Under the pieces are notes generated by a model. The model ran no database searches. It was not told the DNA's origin and saw only the letters and a list, made by a program, of their open reading frames with translations. This document shows, one piece after another, positions 5,942 through 10,407 of a stretch of DNA of 10,407 nt. Each line of letters opens with the position of its first letter. The stretch's first letter is position 1. The DNA comes from CAYFJO01 sp964343305 (GTDB taxonomy: Bacteria > Planctomycetota > Planctomycetia > Pirellulales > Pirellulaceae), in assembly GCA_964343305.1 (NCBI GenBank), contig CAYFJO010000392.1:1-10407 (forward strand), read 5' to 3'. The translations under genes were made by a program, and so were the position numbers.

Positions 5942-6364
5942 ATGATAGATACTGATCGGTTCAAATGGTCCGAATTCGACATCCGACAATTGGTGGAACG
6001 GCAAGCGAAAGAGGGCCGCAAGTCGACCGGATCGGCAACTGTCAAAATCGAGCTACCGAAAGCGCGACGGGGCGAAAAGTTTGTTCGGGGGCCGATCCCG
6101 TTGGACTGGATCCAAGCGGCGATCCCTCTTGGCCGCAAGTCGATCAACGTCGCGTTGGCGCTTTGGTACTCGGCCGGATTCAAACGATCAAATCCGGTCA
6201 AGCTGACGGCCGCGACGTTGGCAGAATTCGACGTTACTGCCGAAGGGGCTCGGTCGATCCTAAAACGTTTTGAGCTAGCCGGGTTGGTCGCCGTGGATCG
6301 TAAACGCGGGCGGTCGCCAATGGTCACTATTTTGGAAGTAGACAATCGAGCCGGGGCCGGCTGA
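5942..6364 (+). CDS. Winged-helix DNA-binding protein
   Basis: This 140-aa basic protein has a charged N-terminal arm (residues 1-45) and a C-terminal winged helix. Helices lie at about 52-80 (IPLDWIQAAIPLGRKSINVALALWY) and 87-117 (LTAATLAEFDVTAEGARSILKRFELAGLV), followed by a wing of VDRKRGRSPMVTI. The 'A..SILKRFELAGLV.V.R..GRSP.V' pattern is typical of wHTH proteins that read DNA and dimerise. It does not match a named replication initiator that I can identify. It starts 26 nt after the polymerase stop, directly behind the AT-rich repeat segment, and has a weak GGAA ribosome site at 5930-5933. Possible roles are repressor of the element, origin-binding accessory protein or polymerase partner; context supports one of these without deciding. 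Confidence 0.7.
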   Translation: MIDTDRFKWSEFDIRQLVERQAKEGRKSTGSATVKIELPKARRGEKFVRGPIPLDWIQAAIPLGRKSINVALALWYSAGFKRSNPVKLTAATLAEFDVTAEGARSILKRFELAGLVAVDRKRGRSPMVTILEVDNRAGAG

Positions 6365-6582
6365 TACAGCAAACAGTTCTCAAAACTGAACGAGGTTCGT
6401 AGATCGCATACGACCGCGACTCATTTGTCGCCAGAACATCCGAAGCATTAGAACGCAGATTTCGAGTTGATGTGAAAGCAGACGACAAGAGGGGACACAA
6501 AAGCAAACTGGCTAGCCCAAGACAAAAAGAGTAGAATCAAATCCATTAGTAGCCTAGACGATTGAAAGACCAAGGTGACGCG
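6365..6582. promoter_or_regulatory. Intergenic region with candidate integrase promoter
   Basis: About 220 nt separate the winged-helix gene from the integrase start. A good -10 box, TAGAAT, lies at 6532-6537 with only a weak -35 (TGGCTA, 6509-6514, 17-nt spacer). A 5-bp hairpin (CAGTT at 6374-6378, AACTG at 6384-6388) follows the stop of the upstream gene without a T tract. The gap suggests that the integrase is transcribed separately from the polymerase operon. Confidence 0.3.
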
Positions 6583-8223
6583 ATGCAATCAGTTTTCAGG
6601 AAGGTTAGTTCCCGTAAGCTACCCGAAGGTGCTGAACAGTTTCGGCGCGACGGACAGTTGTTCGCCAAGATCCGTGTTCGTGGACAATCCAAGCGACAAG
6701 TAGTAAAAGTCGCCGAACGTCCGAACGGCGAACTCAAGGCGTTGATTCCTGACAAGAATTACTCGGCAAAATACCGTGATGCCGATGGTCGCATAGTTAC
6801 GCGATCAACGGGTTGTCGCGACAAAACGGCCGCCCTATCCGTTCTCGCCGATTGGTTGGGGCAAGTTGAGAAAATCAAAGCTGGTATTCTGACGAAAACC
6901 GATGCCGAGATATCTGATCACCAACGGACTTCTTTGACCGATCACATTGAAGACTATGCTGAAAACTTGACTCGACGGGGGAAAGTGGAAAAGCGAATCA
7001 AGTTCACCAAGAGCTATTTGCTCGAATGCGTTGCGGGTTGCAATTGGTCGAGCTTGGCGGACATGAATGCGGACGGGTTGCAACGGTACTTGGACAGCAA
7101 ACAAGACGATGGGATGTCGGCCGGGGCGTTGAATTCCCGCATTGAGACTTTTGTGGCGTTTGGGTTCTGGTTGGCTGGCAAGCGGCTAAACGGCAAACGG
7201 GCAAATTGGAATGGTCAAAAACGGATCGCTAATAATCCTTTCGAAGGATTCGGGCGTTATGACACAAATGTCGATTGTCGACGCAAACGACGAGCATTGG
7301 ATGAATTGGAGTTAAATAAGCTATTGAAAGTTGCGAGAGATCGCCCGTTGCTGGATAAGATGATGATTCGGCGTGGCAAGCGAAAGGGCGAACTAGCGGC
7401 AAAACTCAAACCAGAAACGGTCGACCGACTGAAGCGACTAGGTTGGGAGCGTGCGTTGATCTACAAGACGCTAGTTTTGAGTGGACTACGGAAAGGTGAA
7501 CTGGAGTCGATCACTATTGGACAGTGCCGTTTAGGTGGTGAACGGCCTTATTTCGACTTGTCAGCAGGGGATGAAAAAAACCGGCAAGGGAATGATATTC
7601 CGATTCGACCCGACTTAGCCGCTGAACTCCTCGATTGGATCAAAAGTAAGCAGGATCTACGGCAAACAGTTCGCATCGACGGGGAACTGGACAGCAATGA
7701 GCCGCTTTTCACCGTCCCCGATAAACTGGTCAGAATCCTCAATCGCGATCTCGCCGCCGCCGGGATTCCGAAAGTCGACGAACGGGGCTACTCGGTCGAC
7801 GTTCACGCGATGCGCCACTCGTTTGGCTCGTTGCTAAGTAAGGGCGGTGTTGCACCTCGCACAGCACAAGCGGCGATGCGTCATTCGTCGCTCGCTTTGA
7901 CGATGGGTGTCTACACTGATCCAAAACTCTTGGATATTCACGCGGCACTCGATTCACTGCCAGCATTGGACAACGACCGAGATGCCCAAGAAATGAAAGC
8001 GACCGGGACCGACCCAAATTGTGCCGCACCAAATGCCGCACCAAAATCTGACTTCGTGAGCAAATTAGAGACAACTGGAGAGAATTCGAAGGCTTCTGGG
8101 CACAGCCGCAAGAAAGCGAAAAACCCCGTGAAAGATAACGATTCAAGGGGTTTAGACGAGTGGGCGGTATTGGACTTGAACCAACGACCCCCACGATGTC
8201 AACGTGGTGCTCTAGCCAACTGA
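6583..8223 (+). CDS. Tyrosine recombinase (tRNA-targeting integrase)
   Basis: This 546-aa integrase has an N-terminal arm-binding part with an AP2-like segment (about residues 61-93, YSAKYRDADGRIVTRSTG), a SAM-like core-binding region (about 117-228) and a catalytic domain. The catalytic set is complete: R303 (SGLRKGEL), K332, H408-x2-R411 (HAMRH), H434 (MRHSS) and nucleophile Y444 (GVYTD). ATG 6583 is preferred over the in-frame TTG 6562 because AAGGTG (6572-6577) lies 5 nt before it. A long polar tail follows Tyr444. Its last 20 residues (DLNQRPPRCQRG region) are encoded antisense to tRNA-Val, and the stop lies in the tRNA. This is what is expected when an element integrates at a tRNA 3' end, so this enzyme very probably catalysed integration there. 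The AlpA-like protein is the likely directionality factor. Confidence 0.93.
   Translation: MQSVFRKVSSRKLPEGAEQFRRDGQLFAKIRVRGQSKRQVVKVAERPNGELKALIPDKNYSAKYRDADGRIVTRSTGCRDKTAALSVLADWLGQVEKIKAGILTKTDAEISDHQRTSLTDHIEDYAENLTRRGKVEKRIKFTKSYLLECVAGCNWSSLADMNADGLQRYLDSKQDDGMSAGALNSRIETFVAFGFWLAGKRLNGKRANWNGQKRIANNPFEGFGRYDTNVDCRRKRRALDELELNKLLKVARDRPLLDKMMIRRGKRKGELAAKLKPETVDRLKRLGWERALIYKTLVLSGLRKGELESITIGQCRLGGERPYFDLSAGDEKNRQGNDIPIRPDLAAELLDWIKSKQDLRQTVRIDGELDSNEPLFTVPDKLVRILNRDLAAAGIPKVDERGYSVDVHAMRHSFGSLLSKGGVAPRTAQAAMRHSSLALTMGVYTDPKLLDIHAALDSLPALDNDRDAQEMKATGTDPNCAAPNAAPKSDFVSKLETTGENSKASGHSRKKAKNPVKDNDSRGLDEWAVLDLNQRPPRCQRGALAN
8119..8153 (-). terminator. Intrinsic terminator of tRNA-Val inside the integrase gene
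   Basis: Read on the minus strand, AAACCCC, a 19-nt loop and GGGGTTT followed by two more T form a 7-bp stem with a five-T run, starting 7 nt after the tRNA 3' end. It lies wholly within the integrase coding sequence. It is suitable for stopping tRNA transcription before it runs antisense through the integrase gene. Confidence 0.55.
8161..8190. other. Proximal attachment site region (approximate)
   Basis: The 3' portion of the tRNA (acceptor and T arm, on the plus strand starting at 8161) is the usual crossover region for tRNA-targeting tyrosine integrases, and the integrase gene abuts it. The exact core length cannot be set because the matching distal copy was not found in the window. Confidence 0.5.
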
Positions 8224-8234
8224 GCTAACCGCCC
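8161..8234 (-). tRNA. tRNA-Val(GAC)
   Basis: The minus strand folds as a complete cloverleaf. The acceptor stem is GGGCGGT/ACCGCCC. The D arm has GCTC/GAGC. The anticodon stem is CCACG/CGTGG with loop TTGACAT, giving anticodon GAC (Val, codon GUC). The T arm is GTTGG/CCAAT with loop TTCAAGT, and the discriminator base is A. No CCA is encoded. The 3' half is the likely attachment site of the adjacent element. The integrase frame reads through it antisense as far as a stop at 8221-8223. Confidence 0.96.
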
Positions 8235-8275
8235 GTGGTTATTGGTGATCCGGCACGTCGGCTCACCAAGCGTCC

Positions 8276-8304
8276 AATCTGACCGCTTCGACGTTCGAGG
8301 TCAA
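8276..8304 (-). promoter_or_regulatory. Candidate tRNA-Val promoter
   Basis: On the minus strand, TTGACC (plus 8299-8304; 5 of 6 consensus bases) and CAGATT (plus 8276-8281; 3 of 6) are 17 nt apart, about 42 nt before the tRNA 5' end. The -35 is good and the -10 weak. Confidence 0.35.
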
Positions 8305-8332
8305 GTGGGGAAGTTCCCAAGCCTCTTGCAGG

Positions 8333-8366
8333 TTCGGAAGCTTGGGCTCAAGCTGAGACTTCCGAA
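8333..8366. repeat. Inverted repeat upstream of thrS
   Basis: TTCGGAAG (8333-8340) and CTTCCGAA (8359-8366) form a perfect 8-bp arm. A nested palindrome, AGCTTGGGCTCAAGCT (8339-8354), gives an alternative or extended stem. There is no T tract. It could be an operator, a leader structure or a boundary hairpin between the divergent units. Confidence 0.6.
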
Positions 8367-8418
8367 GTTGAAGAAAACTCCGGAAGTCGCGACATTCCGC
8401 ACTTCTTCGAACCTTGGC

Positions 8419-8446
8419 TTGCCCAAAGTGTCCACTATCTTATACT
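8419..8446 (+). promoter_or_regulatory. Candidate thrS promoter
   Basis: TTGCCC (8419-8424) and TATACT (8441-8446; 5 of 6 consensus bases) are 16 nt apart, with a predicted transcript start near 8453, leaving a leader of about 85 nt before ATG 8539. Confidence 0.4.
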
Positions 8447-8538
8447 TGACGCGCTGGGCTATTGGATTTCGTGGGTTATCCTTTGTATCGATGCCCCGTC
8501 CAGTGGTGAAACAAACAAAGGACGCACAAGCGGAGAAG

Positions 8539-10407
8539 ATGCTCAAAGTCAAACTTCCGGACGGAACAGAGAAATCTTTCGATCAACCCATTCGACCGCT
8601 GGATGTCGCGCAAGACATCGGGGCACGGCTTGCCAAGGCCGCCTTGGCTGCTGAAGTGGATGGCAAAGTTGTCGGATTGGACTACGCTTTGCCCACCGAC
8701 GGCGAAGTCTCGCTCAGAATTCTAACGAAAAAAGATCCCGAAGCGTTGGGCGTCGTGCGCCACTCTTGCGCACATGTGATGGCCCGCGCGGTGATGCGGC
8801 TGTACGAAGGTGTACAGCTAGCGTTTGGCCCGACGATCGAAGGTGGGTTTTATTACGACTTTGATCTGCCGCATTCGCTGTCCGAAGATGACTTCGCGGC
8901 GATCGAAGCGGAAATGAAACAGGTCATCAAGCTGGACGAGCCGTTTGAACGGCTGGAAGAACCACGCGACAAGGCACTCGCGATTTGTGGCGACCTCGAT
9001 CAAGCGCTTAAGGTCGAACACATCGGCGATGGTCTCGCGGACCACGAGACCGTTTCGTTTTACCGGCAGGGCGAGTTTTTGGATCTTTGCCGTGGGCCGC
9101 ATATTCCGTCACCCAAAGCGATCGGTGCGTTTAAGCTGTTGAGTGTCGCGGGTGCGTATTGGAAGGGTGACCAATCACGACAGCAATTGCAACGGCTATA
9201 CGCGACGGCGTTCTTCAACAAACAGGACTTGGCCGAGCATCTGAAGAAAATTGAAGAGGCCAAGAAGCGCGATCACCGCGTGCTGGGCAAGCAGCTTCGT
9301 CTGTTCTCCGTTGACCCAAAGGTCGGATCGGGCCTGGTCTTATGGCAGCCGAAAGGGGCCATGATTCGCGGCATGCTGGAAACTTTCGTCAAAGATGAAT
9401 TGAAACGGCGCGGCTATGTTCCTGTATATTCGCCGAACATCGGCCGCGTCGAGTTGTTTCAAACGAGCGGGCATTTTCCTTACTACCGCGAATCGCAGTT
9501 TCCGCCTGTGTTCGAGCATGATGCCGGGCAACTGGTGGACAGGCTGATGGAGGGGTTGAAGGCGGATCGATTTTCAGGTGGTGACGAGCAAAAGTTGATC
9601 GATGCGGCGTTGGTGTTGGGTGCGGATGTGAAGAAGTATGACCTGGACGCTCCGGTCGAGAAGAAGGTCGAGTTTCTGGAGTCGTGGTCGGCCAATCACG
9701 AACGATATCTGATCAAGCCGATGAACTGTCCGCATCATGCGATGATTTACCAAACCCATCCGCGCAGTTATCGCGAATTGCCGCTGCGATTGGCGGAGTT
9801 CGGCACGGTTTATCGGTACGAGAAATCGGGCGAGTTATCGGGGATGACGCGCGTCCGTGGCTTTACGCAGGACGACGCACACATCTTCTGCACGGAAGAT
9901 CAAGTGGCCGATGAATTTCGCGGCTGCATCGAAATGACGCAGTTTGTGCTGAAGTCACTCGGTTTGGAAAACTATCGCGTTCGACTCGGTCTGCGAGATC
10001 CGAAGAACGTCAAAAAGTACGTGGGAGCGGACCGCAGTTGGCAGCAGGCTCAAGCGTCGCTGATCGATGTTTGCGACGGCCTGGGAATGAGTTATTCCAA
10101 GGAAGAAGGCGAAGCGGCATTTTACGGCCCGAAGGCGGATTTTGTGGTGACGGATTGTATTGGCCGCGAGTGGCAACTTGGAACCGTGCAACTGGATTAC
10201 AACTTGCCGAGCAGCGAGCGATTCGCCTTGGAGTACGTCGGTGCGGACAATCAGTCGCATCGGCCGGTGATGATTCACCGCGCCCCGCTGGGTTCGATGG
10301 AACGGTTTATCGGCGTGTTGATCGAACATTTTTCGGGGGCGTTTCCGTTATGGCTCGCGCCGGAACAGGTCCGCGTGCTGACGGTCAGCGAGAAGTCCGA
10401 AGAATAT
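8539..10407 (+). CDS. thrS: Threonine-tRNA ligase (partial, 3' end outside window)
   Basis: This class II threonyl-tRNA synthetase charges tRNA-Thr in the cytoplasm. The first 623 residues are visible. They comprise a TGS domain (1-63), an editing domain with HxxxH (H75/H79) and CRGPH (C184/H188), a catalytic core with motif 2 (YRYEKSGELSGMTRVRGFTQDDAHIF), zinc ligands C397 (MNCP), H448 and H580 (HRAPLGSMERF), and the start of the anticodon-binding domain from about 600. About 60 extra residues (roughly 325-388) lie between SGHFPYYRESQFPP and IKPMNCP, where E. coli ThrRS has about 10. ATG 8539 has GGAG only 3 nt upstream; an in-frame ATG 8491 would add 16 residues and is a possible alternative start. 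The gene is divergent from tRNA-Val and marks return to core chromosome. Confidence 0.96.
   Translation, partial: MLKVKLPDGTEKSFDQPIRPLDVAQDIGARLAKAALAAEVDGKVVGLDYALPTDGEVSLRILTKKDPEALGVVRHSCAHVMARAVMRLYEGVQLAFGPTIEGGFYYDFDLPHSLSEDDFAAIEAEMKQVIKLDEPFERLEEPRDKALAICGDLDQALKVEHIGDGLADHETVSFYRQGEFLDLCRGPHIPSPKAIGAFKLLSVAGAYWKGDQSRQQLQRLYATAFFNKQDLAEHLKKIEEAKKRDHRVLGKQLRLFSVDPKVGSGLVLWQPKGAMIRGMLETFVKDELKRRGYVPVYSPNIGRVELFQTSGHFPYYRESQFPPVFEHDAGQLVDRLMEGLKADRFSGGDEQKLIDAALVLGADVKKYDLDAPVEKKVEFLESWSANHERYLIKPMNCPHHAMIYQTHPRSYRELPLRLAEFGTVYRYEKSGELSGMTRVRGFTQDDAHIFCTEDQVADEFRGCIEMTQFVLKSLGLENYRVRLGLRDPKNVKKYVGADRSWQQAQASLIDVCDGLGMSYSKEEGEAAFYGPKADFVVTDCIGREWQLGTVQLDYNLPSSERFALEYVGADNQSHRPVMIHRAPLGSMERFIGVLIEHFSGAFPLWLAPEQVRVLTVSEKSEEY

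Larger units (their letters stand above)
8235..8538. other. Divergent intergenic region between tRNA-Val and thrS
   Basis: No gene is visible in these 304 nt. They hold a candidate minus-strand promoter for the tRNA, a strong inverted repeat and a candidate plus-strand promoter for thrS, listed separately. Several short repeats of CCGGAAG/CTTCCG type occur between 8330 and 8400. Confidence 0.6.

Noticed and set aside
6374..6388. CAGTT/AACTG hairpin as a terminator after the winged-helix gene
   Set aside because: The stem is only 5 bp and no T tract follows.

Overview
The window looks like a chromosomal segment of a planctomycete (Pirellula/Rhodopirellula-like) bacterium carrying an integrated mobile element beside a tRNA gene. 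The organism call is an inference. It rests on the style of the ThrRS, which has a large insertion before the MNCP motif, the secreted small-protein gene at the left, and the moderate-GC codon use. No sequence search was run.

Layout. Positions 1-2830 are a loosely packed accessory stretch. It holds a gene-poor start, a small secreted protein (375-740), a double-HTH protein resembling the small terminase Nu1 DNA-binding fold (980-1630), a small zinc-ribbon protein on the minus strand (1743-1985), and an unrecognised 209-aa protein (2201-2830) with a conflicting upstream reading frame (2025-2282). Three phased 10-bp repeats and a promoter-like sequence (2841-2909) then mark a change of gene style.

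From 2995 to 8223 all genes are on the plus strand: an AlpA-like excisionase/regulator, a 62-aa CxxxC/CxxC protein, a conserved-looking 211-aa protein, a 601-aa family A DNA polymerase with a proofreading exonuclease domain but no 5' nuclease, a 140-aa winged-helix protein, and a tyrosine integrase. The first four are almost contiguous (a 4-nt overlap, then a short gap, then a 2-nt gap) and are probably one operon. The integrase runs into tRNA-Val(GAC), encoded on the minus strand (8161-8234), and takes its last 20 codons and its stop from the antisense of the tRNA. That places the attachment site at the tRNA 3' end. To the right lies core chromosome: the tRNA promoter, an intergenic hairpin, and thrS (8539 to the window end, partial).

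Interpretation. The 2.9-8.2 kb block reads as an integration/excision and replication module: AlpA and integrase for movement, and a self-encoded PolA-type polymerase plus accessory DNA-binding proteins for copying the excised form. This resembles pipolins (tRNA-integrated elements encoding a family B polymerase) in plan but uses a family A enzyme. The polymerase has Leu at the position equivalent to E. coli Pol I Phe762 and VHDA in motif C. The distal attachment site was not found, so the left end of the element is unknown and the 1-2830 genes may be its cargo or a separate island.
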